Shown: positions 46,246 to 53,485 of the stretch, piece by piece
Layout of the letters: each line of letters opens with the position of its first letter
Numbering within the stretch: the stretch's first letter is position 1
Assembly: GCA_963804055.1 (NCBI GenBank)
Contig: CAWDOU010000001.1
Coordinates: 1,047,719-1,111,718 of the forward strand
Origin: Bog-473 sp963804055
Lineage (GTDB): Bacteria; Actinomycetota; Acidimicrobiia; Acidimicrobiales; RAAP-2
DNA length: 64,000 bases
Direction of reading: 5' to 3'
The notes under the pieces: model-generated
What the model saw: only the letters and a program-made list of their open reading frames with translations
Told to the model about the DNA's origin: nothing
Databases searched by the model: none
Position numbers and translations under genes: made by a program

Positions 46246-47244
46246 ATGCTGATGAACGTCGTTGAGCGACTGGCCCGGAGGGCGGACGAGGCGCAGCAGG
46301 GCATCGGGCCCATTGCGTTCGCGGTCGGCGTCTTCAAGAAGTTCGGGGACGACCGGGGAGGCTCCCTCGCCGCGCTCCTCACCTTCTACGGATTCCTGTC
46401 GCTCTTCCCGCTCCTGCTCCTCCTGGTCACGATCCTCGGCTTCTTCGGTGGTTCCGAGCACTCCTTCGTCCAGCGCGTCGAGAACTCGGCCTTTTCGCAA
46501 TTCCCGGTCGTCGGGACGAAGCTCAGCACCAACATTCACGGCTTGCAGGGTCGGAGCGTCTTCGGGCTGGTGGTGGGGATCCTCTTCGTGCTCTGGGGCT
46601 CCCAGGGGGCGCTGCAGACGGCCCAATACGCCCAGGCGGAAATCTGGAACATCCCCGGAGTGAGCCGGCCGAGCTTCTTGGCCCGCCTCGGGCGGACCGC
46701 CAGCATGATGGTCGTGCTCGGGCTCTTCCTGTTGGCGAGCACCATCCTGGCCGGCCTCGTCACCATCGGACACCACGGAGGGTGGGCCGTCGTCGGCGCG
46801 GTCGTGGTCTCGCTCGCCGTCAATATCGGCCTCTTCGTCGTCGCCTTCAGGCTGCTCACGCCGAAGCAGATCCCGTGGCGCGACATGGTCCCGGGCGCCA
46901 TCGTCGGAGCGCTGGGATGGACGGCGCTCCAGTATCTGGGCGGCGTCCTCGTCGAGCACTCGCTGCGCAACACCAGCAAGGAGTACGGCACGTTCGCACT
47001 CGTCCTGGGGCTCATCAGCTTCCTCTACCTGGCCGCACAGGTGACCCTGTACGCCTCCGAGCTCAACGTGGTGCGTGTCCGCCATCTCTGGCCCAGAGGG
47101 ATGGTGCAGCCTCCGCTCACGGCGGCCGACAAGGAGGTGCTGTCGTCCATCGCGCTCGAAGGAAAACGGCGCCCCGAGCAGTACGTATCGACCGGGTTCC
47201 GGGCGGATCCGCCTGCCGAAGGGAAGCAGTCCGATTCGCCGTAG
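46246..47244 (+). CDS. YihY/BrkB-family integral membrane protein
   Basis: 332 residues with about six hydrophobic segments, including LLTFYGFLSLFPLLLLLVTI near the N-terminus, GLVVGILFVLWGSQGALQTA, MVVLGLFLLASTILAGLVTI and GTFALVLGLISFLYLAAQVT. The YGFLSLFPLLL and AGAIAGALGW-like VPGAIVGALGW patterns are those of the YihY family, whose biochemical role is unknown. ATG 46246 and 46252 are both possible, neither with a clear Shine-Dalgarno site. A 25-codon open frame with a strong GGAGGG site overlaps this start and may couple translation. Confidence 0.85.
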   Translation: MLMNVVERLARRADEAQQGIGPIAFAVGVFKKFGDDRGGSLAALLTFYGFLSLFPLLLLLVTILGFFGGSEHSFVQRVENSAFSQFPVVGTKLSTNIHGLQGRSVFGLVVGILFVLWGSQGALQTAQYAQAEIWNIPGVSRPSFLARLGRTASMMVVLGLFLLASTILAGLVTIGHHGGWAVVGAVVVSLAVNIGLFVVAFRLLTPKQIPWRDMVPGAIVGALGWTALQYLGGVLVEHSLRNTSKEYGTFALVLGLISFLYLAAQVTLYASELNVVRVRHLWPRGMVQPPLTAADKEVLSSIALEGKRRPEQYVSTGFRADPPAEGKQSDSP

Positions 47245-47329
47245 CCGGCTCCGAAGGGCGATCCAGTTTTCGTTCCGTGGCCATGGGTAGTTCTTCCTCC
47301 AGCTGCCATCAATCGGGAGGGAGGGCCCA

Positions 47330-47458
47330 ATGTCGATCGGGCTGCGCATCTTCGGAGTCGGGATGATCCTGGTCGTGGTGAGCGCCCTGGTCTTCGGGCG
47401 GCGGCGCCAGCACCCGCCGGCGGCCATGGCGGAGTCGGGCCACGAAGGGGGCATCTGA
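47330..47458 (+). CDS. 42-residue single-pass membrane miniprotein
   Basis: Too short for routine ORF calling, but it has a strong purine-rich site (GGGAGGGAGGG) ending about five bases before ATG 47330. The product is one hydrophobic segment (LRIFGVGMILVVVSALVFG) followed by a basic cluster (RRRQ) and a short polar tail ending GHEGGI. It is a probable membrane miniprotein of unknown function. It lies downstream of the YihY gene and 149 bp upstream of the sulfotransferase gene. Confidence 0.55.
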   Translation: MSIGLRIFGVGMILVVVSALVFGRRRQHPPAAMAESGHEGGI

Positions 47459-47607
47459 CCCGGATCGCTCCCAGGGGACATTCTCCGGGCGCGCCGTCGG
47501 CTGCCCATCTGGAGCGGTCGTTCCGCCCGGTGGATTCGGCCCCGAGCAGCGCGGTCCCGTAAGGTCGCGGGCGCCGCGGGACGGTCTGCGGCGGGGGACT
47601 GGGGGCC

Positions 47608-48759
47608 ATGGAGATTCGGGTCGATCAATTGATTGAGGCCGCGGTGACGCGGGCGGGATCGGATGACTTCGGTGGGGACACCTGGCGCGAGGGCCTCGAT
47701 GTCCTCGTGCACTCGCTCACGACCGAGTCGGCGCTGAACGAGCTGGGCGAGAGCGTGATGGTCGACCAGATCGTGGGCCTGCTGGTGAACCGGCTCGAAA
47801 TCGAACAGTGGTTCGCCCGGCACCCGGAAATCACCGAGCAGGAGATCGTGGCGCCCCTGTTCGGACTCGGTCTTCCACGCACCGGTTCGACCGCTCTGAG
47901 CTTCCTCCTGGCCAGCGACACCTCCCGGCGATCGTTGCGCACGTGGGAGGCCGGCAAGCCCTGCCCGCCACCCGAGACGGCGACCGAGCACACCGACCCG
48001 CGGATCGCCGAGGCGCAGGTGGGCATCGACATCACCAACGAGATGTTTCCCGGATTCGTCGGCATGTTGCCGACCTCGGCCACCGGCCCTCAGGAGTGCA
48101 TCCTGCTCATGGCCCTCGACTTCAGATCGCAGGTCTTCGAGGGCATGGCGAGCATCCCGGCCTACAGCTCCTGGCTGATGTCGTGCGACATGGAGCCCGC
48201 CTATCGCTATCACCGGCGTGTGCTGCAGTTGCTGCAATGGCGCTGCCCACCGGAGCGATGGTGGCTCAAGACCCCCGCGCACATGCACTCGATTGAGGCG
48301 TTGAACGTCGTCTATCCCGACGCACGATTCGTGATGACGCACCGGGACGTCGGAAAGGTGCTGCCCTCGGTGTGCGCCGTGTTCGAGGCGCTGTCCAATG
48401 TGTTGACCACGAAGCTCGACCCGGTGGCCATCGGCACCCACAATTCGGACCTCTGGAGCTACTCGCTCCAGCGGCTGATCGCGTTTCGGGACAGCGGGAA
48501 CGAGGATCGGTTCTTCGACGTGTCGTTCGCCGAGGTGCAGCACGATCCGATGGCCGCAGTCGCAGCGCTCTACGCCGAGCTCGGCGACGATCTCAGCGAC
48601 GACGCCCGACGACGCATGCAGGAATGGTGGTCGGAGAGCTCCAAGGAGCGGTCCGGGCCGCACACCTACAAGGCCGAGAACTTCGGGCTCGATCCCGCGA
48701 GGATCAGAGAGCAGTTCGCCTTCTACACCGACAGGTTCGACATCCCACTCGAAGACTGA
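47608..48759 (+). CDS. Sulfotransferase family protein
   Basis: 383 residues with the PAPS-binding start LFGLGLPRTGSTALSFLLAS (5'-phosphosulfate loop PRTGST) and the 3'-phosphate-binding region YPDARFVMTHRDVGKVLPSV. WWLKTPAHMHSIEAL and DVSFAEVQHDPMAAV are typical of the actinobacterial sulfotransferase_3-like group. The acceptor is unknown; small molecules or lipids are likely. It is a single gene with no obvious partner. Confidence 0.85.
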   Translation: MEIRVDQLIEAAVTRAGSDDFGGDTWREGLDVLVHSLTTESALNELGESVMVDQIVGLLVNRLEIEQWFARHPEITEQEIVAPLFGLGLPRTGSTALSFLLASDTSRRSLRTWEAGKPCPPPETATEHTDPRIAEAQVGIDITNEMFPGFVGMLPTSATGPQECILLMALDFRSQVFEGMASIPAYSSWLMSCDMEPAYRYHRRVLQLLQWRCPPERWWLKTPAHMHSIEALNVVYPDARFVMTHRDVGKVLPSVCAVFEALSNVLTTKLDPVAIGTHNSDLWSYSLQRLIAFRDSGNEDRFFDVSFAEVQHDPMAAVAALYAELGDDLSDDARRRMQEWWSESSKERSGPHTYKAENFGLDPARIREQFAFYTDRFDIPLED

Positions 48760-48832
48760 GCGCGGTGGGGCCGGGGTGCCGGGAACCGAGATACCCCGTC
48801 CGGACGTGAGCGCTCTCTAGACTGCGGGTCCG

Positions 48833-49363
48833 ATGTCTGATTCCGCCACGACGACCCAAGCGGGATCTTCGGATCCGGCGCCCGGCCCGAGCGGATCAGG
48901 CGGACCGAGCGGACCACCGACCGGGGCTGCGGAGGAGCCGGGCACGAGCCTGACGAAGAAGATCGTGGTCGCCGGCATCATCGTGCTGCTCGTCGTGGCC
49001 CTGGCGCTGCTGATTGCCACGTTCGACTCGACGCGGCATTGGTTCGCGCTCCATACCGGCATCCTGCACGGCGGACCGGACCAGTACTACAACTTCTGGT
49101 CAGGTTTCGGCTCGGACCTGGGCGAGGCGACACTGATCACCGCGGTCGCCGTGGGCGTCTACACGGGGGTCCGGAAGGTCAATTGCCACACCAAGGGCTG
49201 TTGGCGTATCGGTCATCACGTGCTGGAGGGCACGCCGTACATCCTGTGCCGGCACCATCACCCGGGTGTGCCGTCGCATGGGGCGTCGCATGCACACATC
49301 CTGGCCCAGCACCAGAAGTTCAAGGCAGACAAGGAAGCCCGGGAGGCGCGAGGTCTCTCGTAG
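48833..49363 (+). CDS. Two-helix membrane protein with Cys/His-rich cytoplasmic motif
   Basis: 176 residues of unknown family. A Pro/Gly/Ser-rich N-terminus (~40 residues) precedes a membrane helix (KIVVAGIIVLLVVALALLIA), a short extracellular loop (HTGILHGGPDQYYNFWSGFG) and a second hydrophobic segment (ATLITAVAVGVYTGV). After it comes a cysteine/histidine cluster, NCHTKGCWRIGHH and YILCRHHHPG, then a charged C-terminus. The cluster could bind a metal or heme, but this is inference. TAGACT about 10-15 bp upstream may be a -10 element. Confidence 0.6.
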   Translation: MSDSATTTQAGSSDPAPGPSGSGGPSGPPTGAAEEPGTSLTKKIVVAGIIVLLVVALALLIATFDSTRHWFALHTGILHGGPDQYYNFWSGFGSDLGEATLITAVAVGVYTGVRKVNCHTKGCWRIGHHVLEGTPYILCRHHHPGVPSHGASHAHILAQHQKFKADKEAREARGLS

Positions 49364-49373
49364 CGCGGAATGC

Positions 49374-49994
49374 TCAGAACGCATCCGGGCGGTCGTGGAC
49401 GATCGTCAGGACGCCCTCACCGTCCCCAGGCAACGTGAAGGAGCCCACGATGTCGGCGAAGACCCGCTCTTCGTCCTGTTCACCGTTGATCTCCACCACC
49501 AATCCGCGACCACGATAGAAGGCGAGGAGTGGCTCGGTCTCTGTCGCGTAGACCTCGAACCGGTGTGCGATGACCTCCTCGGAGTCGTCACTCCGGCCCT
49601 CCCGCTCCGCTCTCGCCAGGAGCCGTCGTGTCAGCTCCTCACGAGACACGGTGAGGTTGATCACGGCCTGCAACTCGATCTCCACGTCACGCTGCGCCGT
49701 TCGGTAGGCGGCCTCGGCCTGTCGCAGGTTCCTGGGGAAACCGTCGAGCACGTAGCCGCCATGACGGCTCGCGTCGAGAACCGGTCCCATCATCATGTCG
49801 AAGATCAGGTCGTCCGGCACCAGATCACCGCGGCGCAGATACTCGGAGGCTGCGATCCCGAGTTCGGTCCCCGCCTTCACCGCCTGGCGCAAGAGCTCGC
49901 CGCTCGAGAGATGCACGACTCCGTAGTGGGAAGCCAGCTTCTCGGCCTGCGTCCCCTTGCCGGCTCCCGGTGGCGCGACCAACAACACTCGCAT
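49374..49994 (-). CDS. adk: Adenylate kinase family protein
   Basis: 206-residue nucleoside monophosphate kinase. The P-loop VLLVAPPGAGKGTQAEKLAS, the AMP-binding HLSSGELLRQAVKAGTELG and GYVLDGFPRNLRQAEA, and the LID arginines in LTRRLLARAEREGRSDDSEE are present. The LID is short and lacks the zinc cysteines. ATG 49994 is preferred because the P-loop begins at once. It lies far from the usual secY-adk ribosomal context, so it could be a second adenylate kinase. Confidence 0.85.
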   Translation of the reverse strand: MRVLLVAPPGAGKGTQAEKLASHYGVVHLSSGELLRQAVKAGTELGIAASEYLRRGDLVPDDLIFDMMMGPVLDASRHGGYVLDGFPRNLRQAEAAYRTAQRDVEIELQAVINLTVSREELTRRLLARAEREGRSDDSEEVIAHRFEVYATETEPLLAFYRGRGLVVEINGEQDEERVFADIVGSFTLPGDGEGVLTIVHDRPDAF

Positions 49995-50102
49995 CGGTAG
50001 GACCCTACAGTCGCCGGTCGTCTGTCGGAGCGGGCCCGCGCGTCGGGGGAGCGCCGACGAGCTGCAGGTGCACGACCGCCTCGTGGGTGGATGCAAGCCG
50101 GG

Positions 50103-52370
50103 CTAGCGAGACGAGGCGTTCTGTGGCGGAGCGATCGCGTTCGACCGCTCCAGCCCGGCAAAATCGATCTGGTCGGCCGGGCAGGGGGCTTGGATGGCGT
50201 AGCCCTGGCCACGGTCGCATCCGAGCGCGGCCAGGACGCTCACGAAGTCGAGCCGCTCGATGCCTTCGGCCACCACGCGTAGCCCGAGTGCGTGTCCGAG
50301 ATCGATGATGGATCGGGCGATGCCCTCGTCGCGCAAGCTCGTCTCGGCCATCTGCAGTCGTGACGTGAACGTGCGGTCCAGTTTCAACTCGCCGACGGCC
50401 AGGTCGTTGAGGTGCGAGATGGAGGAGAAGCCCGTGCCGAAGTCGTCGATCGACACGAGGATTCCCGAGTCGGTGAGGGTCTGGATCACGCGCTTGGACC
50501 GGGTGAGGTCCGCTACCACCATCCCCTCGGTGATCTCGAGCACGAGCGCCTCGGTCGGCAGCCCGGCCTGGGTCAGCAGTGCGCCGACTCGTTGGGGCAG
50601 CGATGAATCCAGCAGGTCGGTCGCCAGGAGGTTCACCGCCACCGCGGCGCGGTGTCCGGCGTGCCACCACGTGGCGCAGTCGGCGATGGCTTCCTCGAAG
50701 ACCCATGCGGCCAGGGAATGGATGAGGCCGCTCTCCTCGGCCAACGCCAGGAGGTGTTCGGGGGGGATGAGGCCGAGGGTCGGGTGAGGCCACCGGAGGA
50801 GCGCCTCGACCGTGACGACCTCGCCCGTTCGCAGGTCCAGCTCGGGCTGGTAGTGCAGCGCCAGCGAGCCATCGAGCATCGCGACCCGGAGGTCTTCGAT
50901 GAGCGCGAAGCGGTCGGCCTCGTCGTCGAGGGCCGATTCGTAGAGGTCGAAGGACCCCCGCTCGTTCTTGGCCCGGTACATGGCGATATCCGCGCAGCGG
51001 ATCAGGTCGTGGGGGGTCAGAGCGTGCTCCGGAGCGAGCGCAACGCCGATGCTGGCGCCCACGTGGAGACTGGCGGTGCTGACATCTATCGGTTGCTGGA
51101 GCAGCGCCGTGATGCGCCGGGCCACGGCCGTGGCCTTGTAGGCGTCCGCTTCGTAGAGGAGGACGGCGAATTCGTCCCCGCCCAGGCGGGCGACGAGATC
51201 CTCGTGCCGGACGACTTGACGGATGCGCGGGCCGATCTGGCGCAAGAGCGCGTCCCCGGTCTGGTGGCCGAACGAATCGTTGATCTCCTTGAAGTGATCA
51301 AGATCGATGAGCAGCAGCGCCAGACCGCTGCTTTGCGTGCCGATCGGGGGAGCCGCCGCCAGTGCTTGCTCGAGCTCGTCCAGGAGGCGCCGACGATTCC
51401 CCAGCCCGGTCAGCTCGTCTGTCACGGCCTGGTGTTGGCGCGATTCGTTGAGGGCTCTCTGCTCGCGGAGCGAGACGGCCATCCGGGCCGCCGCCACCAT
51501 CAGCGTCGCACCGGCGAGACCGAGAGCGATGGCGTTCACGTGCTGCACGTTCCCCAGCACCAGGATCACGGGACAGGCCGCAAAGACGAGGGACAGGATG
51601 ATCACGCGCGCGGACTTCTCCAGTGCAGGGGATCGCTTGGTGTGCGAGGAGCGAATCCAGACCGAGGCCGTCAGCGAGATCATGGCCGCCGGCCACAGGA
51701 GGTTCAGCGGCGCTGCGGCCTGGCCGGCGCTCGGCGAGAACTGGTGCAGGGAGACGATCGCCCCCACGGCCATGAGCGCGGAGCCACCGGCGAAGAGCAG
51801 GGCGCGCGCCGGGTGTCGCGGTTGCACGACCACGGCTCCCAGTGCCAGGGCCAGCAGGATCGCGTCACCGGCGGGATAGGCCAGAGTGAGTGCGACGGAC
51901 CCGGTCGCTCCGCCGATGGCGCGCACCGTCGTGTCGAGCACGATCGCGCTGAAGATGGCCGCAATGCCCAAACTGGCCGTCGCGCCGTCGAGCCAGACGC
52001 TGGCCTTGATCCGTCCCCCCGTCTCGGAGCGCACCATGAGAAGGAGGGCGACACCCGCCAGTGGGTAGAACAGCAGGGAGAAGGCGTCGGCGACCGAGGG
52101 CGCCGATTCGAAGGTCCAGACGATGTCGCCGAGCGCCCAGGCGAGGAGGCCTGCCCCCAGGGCCAGGGACGCCCAACGACCCGGCTGCGTGACGAGGGCA
52201 CGGCCCAGGCAGGCCAGCGCCAGGGCGACCTCCACCGCGCAGATCAGTGACTGGGTCCACCCGGCGTGGCTCGTCAACAGGGTGAAGGCACAGATGGCGA
52301 CGACGGCGACCCCTCCGAGGGCGAGAAGGAGCACCAGGTCGCGCCGGGTCCACCGTTCGCCAGGCACCAT
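50103..52370 (-). CDS. Membrane GGDEF-EAL cyclic-di-GMP protein
   Basis: 755 residues. The N-terminal ~310 residues are an integral membrane sensor with about eight to nine hydrophobic segments. The diguanylate cyclase domain has LGNRRRLLDELEQAL and an intact active site in LVARLGGDEFAVLLYEADAY. The phosphodiesterase domain has VVTVEALLRWPHPTLGLIPP (EAL), VLEITEGMVV, SIDDFGTGFSSISHLNDL and VVAEGIERLDFVSVLAALGC; catalytic residues appear intact. ATG 52370 is chosen because GGAG lies five bases upstream, rather than GTG 52400. It could both make and degrade c-di-GMP; the signal is unknown. Confidence 0.9.
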   Translation of the reverse strand: MVPGERWTRRDLVLLLALGGVAVVAICAFTLLTSHAGWTQSLICAVEVALALACLGRALVTQPGRWASLALGAGLLAWALGDIVWTFESAPSVADAFSLLFYPLAGVALLLMVRSETGGRIKASVWLDGATASLGIAAIFSAIVLDTTVRAIGGATGSVALTLAYPAGDAILLALALGAVVVQPRHPARALLFAGGSALMAVGAIVSLHQFSPSAGQAAAPLNLLWPAAMISLTASVWIRSSHTKRSPALEKSARVIILSLVFAACPVILVLGNVQHVNAIALGLAGATLMVAAARMAVSLREQRALNESRQHQAVTDELTGLGNRRRLLDELEQALAAAPPIGTQSSGLALLLIDLDHFKEINDSFGHQTGDALLRQIGPRIRQVVRHEDLVARLGGDEFAVLLYEADAYKATAVARRITALLQQPIDVSTASLHVGASIGVALAPEHALTPHDLIRCADIAMYRAKNERGSFDLYESALDDEADRFALIEDLRVAMLDGSLALHYQPELDLRTGEVVTVEALLRWPHPTLGLIPPEHLLALAEESGLIHSLAAWVFEEAIADCATWWHAGHRAAVAVNLLATDLLDSSLPQRVGALLTQAGLPTEALVLEITEGMVVADLTRSKRVIQTLTDSGILVSIDDFGTGFSSISHLNDLAVGELKLDRTFTSRLQMAETSLRDEGIARSIIDLGHALGLRVVAEGIERLDFVSVLAALGCDRGQGYAIQAPCPADQIDFAGLERSNAIAPPQNASSR

Positions 52371-52523
52371 GTTCTCTCCGCCGAGGGTCTTCGACTCCAC
52401 GGGGTGGGAATCGGCGTTTCAGCGATCATGCTTGACGAGATAGTCCCGACCTGCGTCGCAAATCGGTGGCAACGACGGCCCGAGGCGCCGAATTGTGCCG
52501 GTGACCAGCCCTAATGCGAGGGT

Positions 52524-52539
52524 GTCCAGATTTCTGGAC
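52524..52539 (-). terminator. Small hairpin after the VOC-protein gene
   Basis: Perfect 6-bp inverted repeat GTCCAG / CTGGAC with a 4-nt loop, three bases after the stop of the 52542-53006 gene and before the GGDEF-EAL gene. It may be a terminator or an operator. Confidence 0.35.
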
Positions 52540-52541
52540 GC

Positions 52542-53006
52542 TCATGCATCCATGACGTAGATGAGGTTGAGGATCGATGCGTAGTAGTCCGCGTCGGCCG
52601 TATCTGCGGCGTAGTAGACGAAGGTGACAGGGAGATTGTCGGGGTCCCGTCCACGGACGATCTCCGATGCACCGACCGCGACGTGGCGACGCTCGGTCAG
52701 ACGGTCACGACCGCGCAGGACGGATTCCACGCGGTCGAGCTCGTCGAGGGAGCCCACGTTGAAGGTGATCGACCGGAGCCCGAGCGACTGCGGGCCGTGA
52801 CGAGTCTGATGAAGACTCCACGTTTCGCGCAGGATCAGGACTGCGGACCCCGTCCCGACGTCACCGAGGACTGCAACCGCGTCCTGGCGGGCGATCACGT
52901 TGAACGGGCCGACCTCTGCGAAGAACTCGACCGATCGCTCGAGGTCGGCGACGGCGATGAGCGTGGAACGTATCGTCCAGGGTTGGACGGCGTGATCTGC
53001 GGACAT
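52542..53006 (-). CDS. VOC/glyoxalase-fold protein
   Basis: 154 residues with a vicinal-oxygen-chelate fold: STLIAVADLERSVEFFAEVG is the typical first beta-alpha unit, and AVLILRETW and GLRSITFNVGSLDELDRVES follow, ending VTFVYYAADT. The metal-binding His/Glu positions of true glyoxalases are not obvious, so catalysis is uncertain. Single gene, 122 bp from the next upstream gene. Confidence 0.7.
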   Translation of the reverse strand: MSADHAVQPWTIRSTLIAVADLERSVEFFAEVGPFNVIARQDAVAVLGDVGTGSAVLILRETWSLHQTRHGPQSLGLRSITFNVGSLDELDRVESVLRGRDRLTERRHVAVGASEIVRGRDPDNLPVTFVYYAADTADADYYASILNLIYVMDA

Positions 53007-53128
53007 GGCGCTTCCTCCGTGGGCCCGGGGTCCTCTGCCGCCCGTGGCCTTTGAACCTCAGGCTATCCCTGCCCGCCCGTTCCCGGTCGGGGAAGGTTTC
53101 GAAAGGGCTGTCCGGGTGGCGCTCGACG

Positions 53129-53440
53129 TCAGTCCTCTTTGCCCTTGGCTTCGAGGTCGGCGACAACGGCGTCATAGCCGGCGTTCGTCAGCATCCGCCG
53201 GAGGTCGACCAGTTGCTGCGCATCGATGTCCTTGTCCTTCGGCCGCCTGAGGACTTCGGACTCCGATCCGATACGGAACACGAACATGTTGTCGTGCCGC
53301 TGCTCGATCGACCCGATCTCCCCGAGCAACGACACGACGTCGTGCCATTCGACGTTGTGACTCGTCGGGTGCTGAAAGATCTGCAGCAATGTGTCTCGGT
53401 GGTGGCCGCTGAGGTGCGCGGGTCCTGAGGTTGACGACAT
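53129..53440 (-). CDS. Small conserved actinobacterial protein (intact paralogue of 13303-13582)
   Basis: 103 residues. The conserved core is LLQIFQHPTSHNVEWHDVVS, FVFRIGSESEVLRRPKDKDI and DAQQLVDLRRMLTNAGY. It resembles small HicA-like folds by its pattern of a histidine followed by short strands, but no toxin function can be claimed. It lies 45 bp upstream... in map order, next to the GH31 gene, with which it shares orientation. Confidence 0.7.
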   Translation of the reverse strand: MSSTSGPAHLSGHHRDTLLQIFQHPTSHNVEWHDVVSLLGEIGSIEQRHDNMFVFRIGSESEVLRRPKDKDIDAQQLVDLRRMLTNAGYDAVVADLEAKGKED

Positions 53441-53485
53441 CGGTTCCTCTCGTTCTCCTGAGTGGTGCCAATGTAGCGAGACTTC

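Noticed and set aside
53129..53440. HicA toxin of a HicAB pair
   Set aside because: There is only a loose resemblance in length and pattern, and no HicB-like antitoxin gene is adjacent to either paralogue.
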